Part shown: piece after piece, positions 29,323-37,698 of the stretch
Position numbering within the stretch: position 1 is the first letter of the stretch
How the letters are laid out: every line of letters starts with the position of its first letter
NCBI GenBank assembly: GCA_013151255.1
Contig: JAADIQ010000077.1
Coordinates: forward strand, 30,069-94,068
Direction of reading: 5' to 3'
DNA from: Alphaproteobacteria bacterium
GTDB lineage: Bacteria > Pseudomonadota > Alphaproteobacteria > Caulobacterales > Parvularculaceae
DNA length: 64,000 bases
Position numbers and translations under genes: made by a program
Notes under the pieces: model-generated
Databases searched by the model: none
What the model was told of the DNA's origin: nothing
Seen by the model: only the letters and a program-made list of their open reading frames with translations

Positions 29323-30744
29323 ATGTCGTTTGCCGATCTCGGCCTTGAGCCGAAGCTTCTCGATGCTATTGCAGCTGCAGGCTACGAGACCCCCACACCG
29401 ATCCAGAAAGCAGCCATCCCGCCCGCGCTTGAAAACCGCGACGTATTGGGCATTGCTCAGACCGGTACGGGCAAGACCGCATCTTTCACCCTGCCAATGA
29501 TCCAGCGCCTCGGCCGAGGCCGCGCTAAAGCGCGCATGCCGCGCTCGCTGGTTCTGGCGCCAACGCGCGAGCTGGCGGCGCAGGTTGCAGAGAATTTTGA
29601 AAAATACGGCGCCAATCACAAGCTATCGATGGCGCTTTTAATTGGCGGCGTCTCTTTCGGCGACCAGGACGCCAAACTGACACGCGGCGTTGATGTTCTG
29701 GTCGCTACACCCGGCCGCCTGCTCGATCACTTTGAGCGCGGACGTTTGTTGCTCACCGGCATTGAAGTGATGGTCGTCGATGAGGCGGACCGGATGCTCG
29801 ATATGGGTTTCATCCCCGATATTGAGAGAATTTTCAAACTCACCCCGATGACCCGTCAAACGCTGTTCTTTTCGGCAACGATGCCGCCGGAAATTCAGCG
29901 CATTACCGACCAGTTTCTACACAATCCGGTTCGCGTTGAGGTCGACAAACCTGCAACCGCCGCCGACACTATCACCCAGCGCATCGTGCGCATGCCGATA
30001 AAAGATGACAGAACGAAACGCGCCGCATTGCGCGAGCTGTTAACCCACAAAGACGTCAGAAACGGCATCATCTTTTGCAATCGTAAATCGACTGTCGATG
30101 TGATCGCCAAGTCCTTGCAAAAACATGGCTTCAATGCGCGCCCAATCCATGGCGACTTGGCTCAAGCTTTCCGGACGGAAACGCTGAACAAATTTCGCAG
30201 CGGCGAGGTGCAGTTTCTTGTCGCCTCTGACGTTGCCGCGCGTGGTCTCGACATTCCCAATGTCAGCCATATTTTTAATTACGACGCGCCAATCCACGCC
30301 GACGATTATGTCCACCGCATTGGCCGTACAGGCCGCGCCGGTAAAAAGGGCGCGGCGATGATGTTGGTGACGCCAGCCGACGCTAAATTCTACGCCGCGA
30401 TTTTGAAAACCACCGGCGCAGACGCAATTGAAGAGCTCGACTTCTCGGCATTCTTTGAAGAGCACGCCGCCGGCGGCGGCCGACCGCGCCGTTCTAATCG
30501 CGACAAGCCGGAAGACAGTCGACCGCGGCGCCAGCCAAGAAAAGTAGAAGAGCGAAAACCGGAACCGGCCAAAGTAGAAGCTAGCAATGAAGCGCCAAAT
30601 GTCGCAGCGGACAGAGACCCGCCAGCGCCGCGTCGCAGGCGCGCAAGCGCGAATACGTCGCCAAAGCAACGCGAAAGCGCCGATCCGGTCATCGGCATGG
30701 GCGATCATGTTCCCGATTTCATTACCCGGGCCGTAGCGGGTTAA
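29323..30744 (+). CDS. rhlE: DEAD-box ATP-dependent RNA helicase, RhlE-like
   Basis: 473 residues. All core motifs are present in order: Q motif (TPIQKAAIP), motif I AQTGTGKT, Ia PTRELA, II DEAD, III SAT, V ARGLDIP, VI HRIGRTGR. After about residue 375 there is a low-complexity Arg/Pro/Glu-rich tail, typical of RhlE-group helicases and likely binding RNA. It unwinds short RNA duplexes, acting in ribosome assembly or mRNA turnover. ATG with GGAG five bases upstream. Confidence 0.94.
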   Translation: MSFADLGLEPKLLDAIAAAGYETPTPIQKAAIPPALENRDVLGIAQTGTGKTASFTLPMIQRLGRGRAKARMPRSLVLAPTRELAAQVAENFEKYGANHKLSMALLIGGVSFGDQDAKLTRGVDVLVATPGRLLDHFERGRLLLTGIEVMVVDEADRMLDMGFIPDIERIFKLTPMTRQTLFFSATMPPEIQRITDQFLHNPVRVEVDKPATAADTITQRIVRMPIKDDRTKRAALRELLTHKDVRNGIIFCNRKSTVDVIAKSLQKHGFNARPIHGDLAQAFRTETLNKFRSGEVQFLVASDVAARGLDIPNVSHIFNYDAPIHADDYVHRIGRTGRAGKKGAAMMLVTPADAKFYAAILKTTGADAIEELDFSAFFEEHAAGGGRPRRSNRDKPEDSRPRRQPRKVEERKPEPAKVEASNEAPNVAADRDPPAPRRRRASANTSPKQRESADPVIGMGDHVPDFITRAVAG

Positions 30745-30828
30745 TAACGCGTTAACACCTTAGACGCCGTCTTTGCTCGGCTTTAGGCTTTCATTTACGC
30801 TGTTTGAGCTAAGGTGCCCCCCATCGTA

Positions 30829-30850
30829 GCCGCCTGCATGAACAGGCGGC
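30829..30850 (+). promoter_or_regulatory. Perfect hairpin in the leader of the diguanylate cyclase gene
   Basis: GCCGCCTG and CAGGCGGC form an 8-bp stem with a 6-base loop, ending a few bases before the Shine-Dalgarno sequence GAGGGGG of the next gene. It lacks a following T-run, so it is not a typical terminator on the plus strand. It may affect mRNA stability or ribosome access (inference). Confidence 0.4.
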
Positions 30851-30867
30851 GCGAGGGGGTTTAAAAT

Positions 30868-31932
30868 ATGTCGACCTGCGTGGAATCCACCCACAGAATT
30901 GCAGAAATTGCGCTTGGCGCCTTAAAGCAGATTGGCTTGGCGGCGATACCGCGCAACTTCGAGCTATGGTATGCGCATGCGGAGGGTCGCAGCCCGGAAT
31001 TGTCCCGCGCTATACAGCTTGCAGCGGATACAAATGGCAAGATCAGCCAGGAGGCTGCTGACGAGCTGTTTAAAGAGCACATCCAGCATGTCGATCTCTC
31101 GCGCGACGTTATCGATCTTGTCAGCCGGTTCCAGGCGGAAATCTCCGACCTTTTTGACGCCATCGAAGAGACAGGCGAGAACACCAGTGGCCACCATCGC
31201 AAACTGGGCGAACTTTCCGTTCAGCTACGCCAGACCACCGAGGAATATCCCGCGGTTGGAAAACTTCTGGAAGGCGTCATTACGGTCGCCAAAGACATGC
31301 GTGAGGAGAATGAAAAGCTCGAACACCGGCTCGCCGACTCCGCCAAGGAAATCAGCACGCTTCAGCGCAATGTGGAGCACATTCAAGCCGAAGCGATGAA
31401 AGATTCGCTGACTGGCATCGCCAACCGTTCAACATTCGATAAATCATTGGCGCATCAGATGGGCGAAGCGGTCGCAAATAACGAGCCTCTGTCGCTTGTC
31501 ATGGCCGATATCGACAATTTCAAAAAATTCAACGACAAATGGGGCCATCAGACGGGCGATCAGGTTTTGCGTCTGGTTGCTGAGGTGATGAACGCCAATG
31601 TCAAAGGCCAAGATGTGCTGGCGCGTTATGGCGGTGAAGAATTTGCAATTGTCCTGCCGGGCACGACGCTCAACCATGCTCACATGCTTGCCGACCGTAT
31701 TCGCATCGCCATTGAATCTCGCCGGCTGAAAAAGCGCCGCACAAAAGAAGACCTTGGCGCCATCACCATGTCCATGGGCGTGGGCGTTCACCGTGAGGGC
31801 GATACGTCGGAGACCATCATCGAGCGCGCCGACGAGTGTCTTTATGCCGCTAAAGCGCGAGGTCGCAATCTCGTTGTCAACGAAGAAGACCTCAAAGAAG
31901 GCGATAAAAGCCAACGCGGCAGCGCCGCATAA
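30868..31932 (+). CDS. GGDEF-domain diguanylate cyclase
   Basis: 354 residues. The N-terminal ~180 residues are helical with coiled-coil character (about 145-180, EENEKLEHRLADSAKEIS) and no membrane segment. The GGDEF domain covers ~180-345 with the active-site signature RYGGEEF near residue 253 and DSLTGIANR at the domain start. It makes c-di-GMP from GTP. The product-inhibition site is KGQD instead of RxxD, so feedback control may be weakened. Tail is charged. It stands alone between convergent genes. Confidence 0.94.
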   Translation: MSTCVESTHRIAEIALGALKQIGLAAIPRNFELWYAHAEGRSPELSRAIQLAADTNGKISQEAADELFKEHIQHVDLSRDVIDLVSRFQAEISDLFDAIEETGENTSGHHRKLGELSVQLRQTTEEYPAVGKLLEGVITVAKDMREENEKLEHRLADSAKEISTLQRNVEHIQAEAMKDSLTGIANRSTFDKSLAHQMGEAVANNEPLSLVMADIDNFKKFNDKWGHQTGDQVLRLVAEVMNANVKGQDVLARYGGEEFAIVLPGTTLNHAHMLADRIRIAIESRRLKKRRTKEDLGAITMSMGVGVHREGDTSETIIERADECLYAAKARGRNLVVNEEDLKEGDKSQRGSAA

Positions 31933-31938
31933 CGCATC

Positions 31939-32505
31939 CTATCCTTTGGCGTCTTCTACAAGCAGATCAAACCGGTCATGTCCCCAATATTTCGACGCGC
32001 CCCTAACCGCGAAGGGAACGCCAAAGACGCCATCCTCAGTAATCTGAGCGCGTTGTTTTTGTAACGTCGCGGTAATGTCAGCGTCTTCCTGAGCGCTGCG
32101 CAAAGCCTCAGCGCTCCATCCGCATTGCCCTGCGCAAGCTTCAAGCACAGACATTTCAGAAACGTTCTTGCCCTCGCCCCAGCGTGCATCAGCCACGCTG
32201 AGCGTAAACGCCAATCCCTTGCCATCGCGCATCGCTGCAACGGCGCCTTTGTTCGCAGGGCCGAAATCCACGTCAAACGGGCTAGGCCGTGTAATCGGCA
32301 ATCCCATACGCATGGTCATGCGCGGCGCATCAATCCCGTAATAGGCAAGTTTTGGTTTATTTTCTGTTGGATCGTTGAACGTTACGCCGTCTGGCGGACC
32401 GGTAAACGCGATCAGTTCCACATCAAGCCCGGCGCGATCAATAATATGAAGGCCGAGCCGCGAATAAGGGCTGCGAAATGCGTGATAGACACGGATTGAG
32501 GACAT
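31939..32505 (-). CDS. DsbA-family / 2-hydroxychromene-2-carboxylate isomerase-like protein
   Basis: 188 residues. Thioredoxin-fold DsbA/HCCA-isomerase group: it begins with RVYHAFRSPYSRLG, where Ser replaces the CxxC active site, and has GVFGVPFAV (cis-proline loop) near residue 160 and the C-terminal YWGHDRFDLL. Members without CxxC usually act as glutathione-dependent isomerases rather than disulfide oxidases. No signal peptide. Divergent from an HxlR regulator through a shared operator region, so it is the likely target of that regulator. Confidence 0.87.
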   Translation of the reverse strand: MSSIRVYHAFRSPYSRLGLHIIDRAGLDVELIAFTGPPDGVTFNDPTENKPKLAYYGIDAPRMTMRMGLPITRPSPFDVDFGPANKGAVAAMRDGKGLAFTLSVADARWGEGKNVSEMSVLEACAGQCGWSAEALRSAQEDADITATLQKQRAQITEDGVFGVPFAVRGASKYWGHDRFDLLVEDAKG

Positions 32506-32573
32506 GCAAAGGCTCCTGAGCGTTGCGGTTTCTAACTATCAGTAATCTGGGTTTGCATTTTAGCGGCAACGCA

Positions 32574-32598
32574 AGTAACTTGCAACTTTAAAGTTACT
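32574..32598. promoter_or_regulatory. Inverted-repeat operator between DsbA-like gene and hxlR-type regulator
   Basis: AGTAACTT and AAGTTACT form a perfect 8-bp inverted repeat with a 9-base spacer, in the 106-bp divergent gap and 14 bases before the regulator start. HxlR-type proteins bind such symmetric sites, so autoregulation and control of the divergent gene is likely. Confidence 0.6.
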
Positions 32599-32611
32599 AG
32601 AATGAACCGTC

Positions 32612-33001
32612 GTGCCCAAAAGCGCCCATATTGAACGCTCAATCTGTCCGATTGCCGTGACGCTCGATATCCTCGGCGACAAATGGACGTTGCTTGTTGT
32701 GCGCGACCTCTTGCTTGGCGCCAGCCGCTACAATGATTTCCTCGAAGCGCCGGAAAACATCCGCACCAATATTCTCGCCGACCGGCTGAAGCGGCTTGAA
32801 GAACACGGCCTCATAGCCAAGGCCGCCTATCAGGCCCGCCCCGTGCGGTATGAATATCAGTTGACAGAAAAAGGCCTGGCGCTGCGGCCGATGATCCGGC
32901 AGATCGTCAAATGGGCCAATGAATTTTACCCGCAGACCTATACGCCGCCGAAAAACGGAAGGGTGAAAAGACCAACGAAGAAAGATATTGCACGGCGTTG
33001 A
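32612..33001 (+). CDS. HxlR-family transcriptional regulator
   Basis: 129 residues, GTG start. Single winged-helix domain of the HxlR/DUF24 type: CPIAVTLDILGDKWTLLVVRDLL at residues ~12-34 with the family's conserved N-terminal cysteine, RTNILADRLKRLEEHGLI as recognition helix, and RYEYQLTEKG as the wing. A basic tail follows. It probably controls the divergent DsbA-like gene through the inverted repeat between them. Confidence 0.93.
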   Translation: MPKSAHIERSICPIAVTLDILGDKWTLLVVRDLLLGASRYNDFLEAPENIRTNILADRLKRLEEHGLIAKAAYQARPVRYEYQLTEKGLALRPMIRQIVKWANEFYPQTYTPPKNGRVKRPTKKDIARR

Positions 33002-33017
33002 ATAAGCAGTGCATAGC

Positions 33018-33392
33018 TCACTTCGTTTTGGCTTTTTTGCGGGCTTTCTTCTTCGTCGGCTTCTTTGACCGCCGCGACGCGCCAAACGCCAGCTCCGCCC
33101 AGCGGGTCAGCACATCATTATCGTCGTAAATTTCATCCGGCGCATTGTAATAGGACATCGTGCCACCCTTGCCATTCGCAAATTCAACGACGAACGGCGC
33201 AAGCCCCGCCGCCTCGAACTCGGCGCGCGTTACATCATCAACCTTCAGCCACAAATCATCATCGCCGGTGATCGCAAAAATCGCGCCATCGCAATAAACC
33301 CCCGCGCCGCCAAACATCTTGCGGATTGTAATGACGCCGAACGGCGAGAACAGATCTTTGATGTAGTCGAGATAGGATGTCGATGGAGGCAT
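33018..33392 (-). CDS. TfoX/Sxy N-terminal domain protein
   Basis: 124 residues. TfoX_N domain (about residues 5-100) with the hallmark IRKMFGGAGVYCDG near residue 24 and DDLWLKVDD near 44. The C-terminal 20 residues are almost only Lys, Arg and Ala. Named for competence activators, but these single-domain forms are widespread and their role is unclear. Convergent with the HxlR gene, 16 bases apart. Confidence 0.88.
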   Translation of the reverse strand: MPPSTSYLDYIKDLFSPFGVITIRKMFGGAGVYCDGAIFAITGDDDLWLKVDDVTRAEFEAAGLAPFVVEFANGKGGTMSYYNAPDEIYDDNDVLTRWAELAFGASRRSKKPTKKKARKKAKTK

Positions 33393-33412
33393 GGCTTCAC
33401 CCTATCTCACCG

Positions 33413-33602
33413 CTCATCCCGGCGAAAGCCGGGATCCAGAAATGCTTGGCTATAGAAAGATATGGATTTAACGCCCACGGTCCGCCAAACTTTTAGCGCA
33501 AGACAAAAATATTGCCAGCTTTAAACTGCCCTGGATCCCGGCCCGACCGCGAAGCGGTCAAACTAAAATCTGCGCGCCTTCGCGCGCGGGCGCCGGGATG
33601 AG
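33413..33602. repeat. Nested inverted-repeat element (CTCATCCCGGCG ends)
   Basis: Perfect 12-bp terminal inverted repeats, CTCATCCCGGCG (33413-33424) and CGCCGGGATGAG (33591-33602), enclose a second perfect 11-bp pair, CCGGGATCCAG (33429-33439) and CTGGATCCCGG (33531-33541). Further short palindromes (GACCGCGAAGCGGTC, GCGCGCCTTCGCGCGC) follow. Non-coding; related in its ends to the element at 10220-10376. Confidence 0.75.
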
Positions 33603-33620
33603 CGGGAGTTAGCGCAGAAC

Positions 33621-33986
33621 TCACGCATCCGCCTTGCGCGGCACAATCGTCACGCTCTCGCCGCAACCGCAGGCGTCGGTCTGGTTGGGGTTGTTAAAGA
33701 CAAAACGCTGGGACAATTTTTCCGTGATATAATCAATTTCAGCGCCAATCAGGAATAAAATCGCCTTCGGATCAATCAAGACCTTGATGCCGTTTTCCTC
33801 GACCACCTCGTCAAGCGGCGCGGCCTCGGTCGCGTAGTCCATGGTGTATTCCATGCCAGCGCAACCGCCGTTTTTGACGCCAATCTTGACGCCGATATAA
33901 TTCTCATCCGCGCTGGACATAATCTCGCTCATCCGCGCAGCGGCGGCGTCTGTTAGCGTTACAACTTTTGGTCTCGGTCTCGCCAT
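33621..33986 (-). CDS. sufA: SufA/IscA-type iron-sulfur carrier
   Basis: 121 residues. A-type carrier with the three conserved cysteines: Cys in NGGCAGMEY near residue 43 and the C-terminal CGCGE near residue 107. It receives Fe-S clusters from the SufBCD scaffold and delivers them to apoproteins. It starts directly after the sufT stop (TAGATG), making it the last gene of the Fe-S operon. Confidence 0.94.
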   Translation of the reverse strand: MARPRPKVVTLTDAAAARMSEIMSSADENYIGVKIGVKNGGCAGMEYTMDYATEAAPLDEVVEENGIKVLIDPKAILFLIGAEIDYITEKLSQRFVFNNPNQTDACGCGESVTIVPRKADA

Positions 33987-34403
33987 CTAAAGCCACCCTA
34001 GTTCCAGCTTCGCCTCATCCGACATGCGCTCCGGCGTCCATGGCGGGTCGAACACCATGTCCACCTTAACATCCTCAACGCCGTCAACGCCGCGCACGGC
34101 GCCTTCAACCCAAACCGGCATTTCACCGGCGACAGGACAGCCCGGCGCGGTCAGCGTCATATCGACGGTCAATAGCCGGTCGTCATCCAGATCGACCTTA
34201 TAGATGAGGCCGAGTTCATAAATATCAACCGGGATTTCCGGGTCAAAGACCGATTTAAGCGCGGTGATAATGTCCGCCGTGATGCGCGTTAACTCAGCTT
34301 CGGGAATAGACGAAGCGCCCGATGTCTCGGCCTGCGGAGCATTCTCCGGCGCCGCTTCCGGTTCACTGGTTTTTACCTCAATTATGTCGCGTTGATTATC
34401 CAT
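33987..34403 (-). CDS. sufT: SUF-system assembly protein SufT (DUF59/MIP18)
   Basis: 138 residues. A disordered acidic N-terminal stretch (residues 1-40) precedes the MIP18/DUF59 domain: SVFDPEIPVDIYELGLIY, LTAPGCPVAG and the closing VFDPPWTPERMSDEAKLELG. It helps Fe-S protein maturation. It lies between sufS and sufA on the same strand with almost no gap. Confidence 0.94.
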   Translation of the reverse strand: MDNQRDIIEVKTSEPEAAPENAPQAETSGASSIPEAELTRITADIITALKSVFDPEIPVDIYELGLIYKVDLDDDRLLTVDMTLTAPGCPVAGEMPVWVEGAVRGVDGVEDVKVDMVFDPPWTPERMSDEAKLELGWL

Positions 34404-34411
34404 CTTCTCAC

Positions 34412-35668
34412 TCAGCTAAGCATTTCATGGGTTTTCTTAAGGCCTGCGATTAACGCCTCAACATCTTCATGGGTGTTGTAGGCGGCGAACGATGCGCGCG
34501 CCGTCGCCGTCACGGCGAGGCGCTTCATCAGTGGTTGGGCGCAATGGTGTCCGGCGCGCACAGCAACGCCAGTGCGGTCGAGGATCGCTGAGACATCATG
34601 CGGATGCGCGCCCTCAACGGAAAAAGCGATGATCGGCGCCTTTCCCGGCGCGCGGCCGTAAACCCGCACGAAATTGAGCCTCGCCAATTCCTCAAGCACA
34701 TGGTTCTTAAGCCGCGCTTCATGGGCCGCAATTGCATCAACGCCCTTGGCGCTCATCCATTTGAGCGCCGCGCCAAGGCCGATCGCCTCCACAATTGGCG
34801 GCGTTCCCGCTTCAAACCGGTGCGGCGGGTCGTTATAGGTCACCGTCTCTGTGGTAACGAGATCGATCATCTCGCCGCCGCCTTTAAAAGGCGGCAATGC
34901 TGCGAGTACGGACTTTTTACCATAGAGAACGCCAATGCCGGTTGGACCGTAAAGCTTGTGACCGGTCATCACATAAAAATCACAGTCCATATCGCGCACA
35001 TCAACCCGGCCATGCACGCCTGCCTGGCAACCGTCTAGCAAGATTTTGGCGCCATGCTCATGGGCGATCTCCGCCAGCTGTTTTGCCGGCGCCAGCGCGC
35101 CCAGAACATTCGACATATGGGTGACGGCGACAAGCTTTGTGCGCGCAGTAAACATTGCGCGATAGGTTTTGATGTCGACCTCGCCATCGTCTGAAATGTC
35201 GAGCCATTTCAGCACCACGCCTTTGCGCTCGCGTAACAGATGCCAGGGAACAATATTGGAATGGTGTTCAGCCAGCGACAGGATGATTTCATCGCCCTCG
35301 CCTATCTCCCCTCTTCCGCCGACATTGGCGCCCATCGCATAGGAAACCAGATTGAACGCGTCAGTGCCGCCGGAGGTGAAGATAATCTCGTCCGGCGAGC
35401 CCGCATTGATGAACGCCGCCACAGTCTTGCGAGCGTCTTCAAAGGCCGCCGTTGCTTCATTAGAGAGAAGATGCAAGCCGCGATGCACATTCGCATAGGA
35501 ATGCTCCATCACATGGCGCATCGCATCGATCACCGCGCGCGGTTTCTGCGCTGAGGCGGCGCTGTCCAGATAGACCAACGGCTTGCCGTAAGCTTCGCGC
35601 TCCAGAATTGGAAATTCCTCGCGCAGCACCGCGACATCCAGTTCATTTATCGCCGAACCATCGCTCAT
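34412..35668 (-). CDS. sufS: Cysteine desulfurase SufS
   Basis: 418 residues. PLP-dependent group II desulfurase: VYLDSAASAQKPRAVIDA at the N-terminus, DGCQAGVHGRVDV near residue 210, PLP lysine in TGHKLYGPTGIGVLYG near 230, and the sulfur-relay cysteine in GHHCAQPLM near residue 370. It moves sulfur from cysteine to the SufBCD scaffold. Start overlaps the sufD stop (ATGA). Confidence 0.96.
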   Translation of the reverse strand: MSDGSAINELDVAVLREEFPILEREAYGKPLVYLDSAASAQKPRAVIDAMRHVMEHSYANVHRGLHLLSNEATAAFEDARKTVAAFINAGSPDEIIFTSGGTDAFNLVSYAMGANVGGRGEIGEGDEIILSLAEHHSNIVPWHLLRERKGVVLKWLDISDDGEVDIKTYRAMFTARTKLVAVTHMSNVLGALAPAKQLAEIAHEHGAKILLDGCQAGVHGRVDVRDMDCDFYVMTGHKLYGPTGIGVLYGKKSVLAALPPFKGGGEMIDLVTTETVTYNDPPHRFEAGTPPIVEAIGLGAALKWMSAKGVDAIAAHEARLKNHVLEELARLNFVRVYGRAPGKAPIIAFSVEGAHPHDVSAILDRTGVAVRAGHHCAQPLMKRLAVTATARASFAAYNTHEDVEALIAGLKKTHEMLS

Positions 35669-36900
35669 TCGTATACCAACCAGTCCGCAATCTTATTGCG
35701 AAATATATCGCCGAGGCGCTCATCGTCAACGCCGTCCAGCACTTCGCCCAGAAACGCCTCAACCAGAAGCGCGCGCGCGGCAGCCTCATTGAGCCCGCGC
35801 TGGCGCAGATAGAACAACGCATCCGCGTCCAGCGCGCCGCAGGTCGAGCCATGGGCGCATTCAACATCATCGGCGTAAATCTCAAGCTCCGGCTTGTGGT
35901 TCGCCTCCGCCGTGTCCGACAGCAATAGCGCATTCGCGGTCATCTTCGCGTCAGTCTTCTGCGCCTCGCGCTCAACTTCAAATTTTCCCTGAAAAACATT
36001 GCGTGCACGGTCGCGCGCAACCCCTTTATGAATTTGGCGGGTCCTACAATGCGGCGCTTTATGCACAACATGGGTTGTAAAATCTGCATGGCGATCATCG
36101 CAAAGGAGCGCTGCGGAATTGATTTCCGCCGAACCTCCCTGCGCCCATAAATGTACAATCGTTTCGTGGCGCGACAACCGCGAGCCCGTCGATAGGCTGG
36201 TTTGATTAAACGCCGCATCCGCATCAATTTTTGCGGCGCAAACCGCGTTTACAATCTGGTCGGCGCCGGTCTGATGGACCACGGTGCGGTGAAACTGCGC
36301 ACCGTCGCGCACCACCATATGGAAGAGGTGAGAATAAAACCCGCTCCCCTCGCCTTCATAGGTTTCAATCAGTCTTGCGCGCGCATTCGCCGATACACGC
36401 ATCATGGTTTGCGTAAACGCAAACGCTGCATTGGTGTTGATATGCCGGATCAGGATTGGACGGTCCGGGGTGTTCTCGCCGACCTCAATACCGAGCGCCT
36501 TGCCGGTCATCGCAATATTTAAATTTACAATCGCATGGCGCTCTAATTCAGGAATAGTCGCCACTGGCTCGACAACGCCGTAGCGCAGCCCGTCGGGCAG
36601 CTCGCCTTGCGGTAATTCAATCTGTCCGTTGATGATCCGAAATTCCAGCGGGTTGAGTGCGGCAAACTCTGATGGTGCAATATCGCCCTGCGCCTCTGCG
36701 TCATTGGCGGGGGTAAGCTTTCGCAGCGCGCCGTGAAAATCGGACCATTTCCATCCTTCGATACGGCGGTTTGGGAAACCCAGCTTCGCAAAGCGCTCAA
36801 AAGCCGCGGCCTGCGCACCAGTGGCCTTGGCCCGCCCGGCAAACGCCGCCTGCAAATCAACCTCAAACGGTGTTGGGTTATTGAACAAAGCCTCGCTCAC
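35665..36900 (-). CDS. sufD: Fe-S assembly scaffold protein SufD
   Basis: 411 residues, GTG start immediately after the sufC stop. Right-handed beta-helix core. The C-terminal signature CAHGSTCGALDADALFYLRQRGL near residue 345 is shared with SufB. It pairs with SufB and the ATPase SufC as the scaffold complex. The N-terminal helical part (FPNRRIEGWKWSDF) is typical of SufD. Confidence 0.95.
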   Translation of the reverse strand: MSEALFNNPTPFEVDLQAAFAGRAKATGAQAAAFERFAKLGFPNRRIEGWKWSDFHGALRKLTPANDAEAQGDIAPSEFAALNPLEFRIINGQIELPQGELPDGLRYGVVEPVATIPELERHAIVNLNIAMTGKALGIEVGENTPDRPILIRHINTNAAFAFTQTMMRVSANARARLIETYEGEGSGFYSHLFHMVVRDGAQFHRTVVHQTGADQIVNAVCAAKIDADAAFNQTSLSTGSRLSRHETIVHLWAQGGSAEINSAALLCDDRHADFTTHVVHKAPHCRTRQIHKGVARDRARNVFQGKFEVEREAQKTDAKMTANALLLSDTAEANHKPELEIYADDVECAHGSTCGALDADALFYLRQRGLNEAAARALLVEAFLGEVLDGVDDERLGDIFRNKIADWLVYE

Positions 36901-37647
36901 CTAAGCCGCCTCAATAAATTGTTCGTAGCCGGATTTTTCCAGCTCTGCAGCAAGCCCTGCCGCGCCGGATTTGACAATCCGCCCGCCCGCCAGAACATGT
37001 ACCCGGTCCGGTTTGATGTAGTGCAACAGTCGCTGATAATGGGTGATAATTAAAAAGCCGCGCTCCGGTCCGCGCAACGCGTTCACCACATCACCGACCA
37101 TTTTCAGCGCATCAATATCAAGGCCGGAATCGGTTTCGTCCATGATAGCAAAACGCGGCTCGAAAATAGCCAATTGCAACATCTCCATGCGTTTTTTCTC
37201 GCCGCCGGAAAAACCGACATTGAACGGGCGTTTTAGTTTGGCGTCATCGAGCCCGACAAGCTTTGCCTTCTCGCGGATCAGTCGGATGAAATCGGCGGCG
37301 GAGACTTCCGCCTCCCCGCGCGCCCGGCGTTGCGCATTCAGCGCTGTACGGATGAAAGTCATGGTCTGGACGCCGGGAATCTCCATCGGGTGTTGAAACG
37401 AGAGGAACAGGCCCTTCGCCGCGCGCACATCCGGCGCGAGGCCTAAAATATTTGTCCCCTCAAGCATCACCGCGCCCTCGCTCGCCGCATAGCCGTCGCG
37501 GCCTGCAACCGTATAGGACAGCGTCGACTTGCCGGACCCGTTCGGCCCCATAATCGCGTGCACTTCGCCCGCAGGCACGTCGAGGCTCAATCCTTTAAGG
37601 ATTTCATGGCCGCCAACCGTGGTGTGAAGGTTTTCAATTTTTAGCAT
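36901..37647 (-). CDS. sufC: Fe-S assembly ATPase SufC
   Basis: 248 residues. ABC ATPase with Walker A GPNGSGKST near residue 35, signature FSGGEKKR near 147, and Walker B with the SufC-type FAIMDETDSGLD near 165. It is soluble and powers conformational change in the SufBCD complex. Ends one base before sufD. Confidence 0.97.
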   Translation of the reverse strand: MLKIENLHTTVGGHEILKGLSLDVPAGEVHAIMGPNGSGKSTLSYTVAGRDGYAASEGAVMLEGTNILGLAPDVRAAKGLFLSFQHPMEIPGVQTMTFIRTALNAQRRARGEAEVSAADFIRLIREKAKLVGLDDAKLKRPFNVGFSGGEKKRMEMLQLAIFEPRFAIMDETDSGLDIDALKMVGDVVNALRGPERGFLIITHYQRLLHYIKPDRVHVLAGGRIVKSGAAGLAAELEKSGYEQFIEAA

Positions 37648-37698
37648 GCTATTCTTTCACTGTATTCTTTGGCTCGACGATTACATATAGCGTTGTCA

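Noticed and set aside
30829..30850. Hairpin as terminator of the rhlE transcript
   Set aside because: No T-run follows on the plus strand and it lies directly at the next gene's ribosome site, so it is listed as a leader hairpin only.
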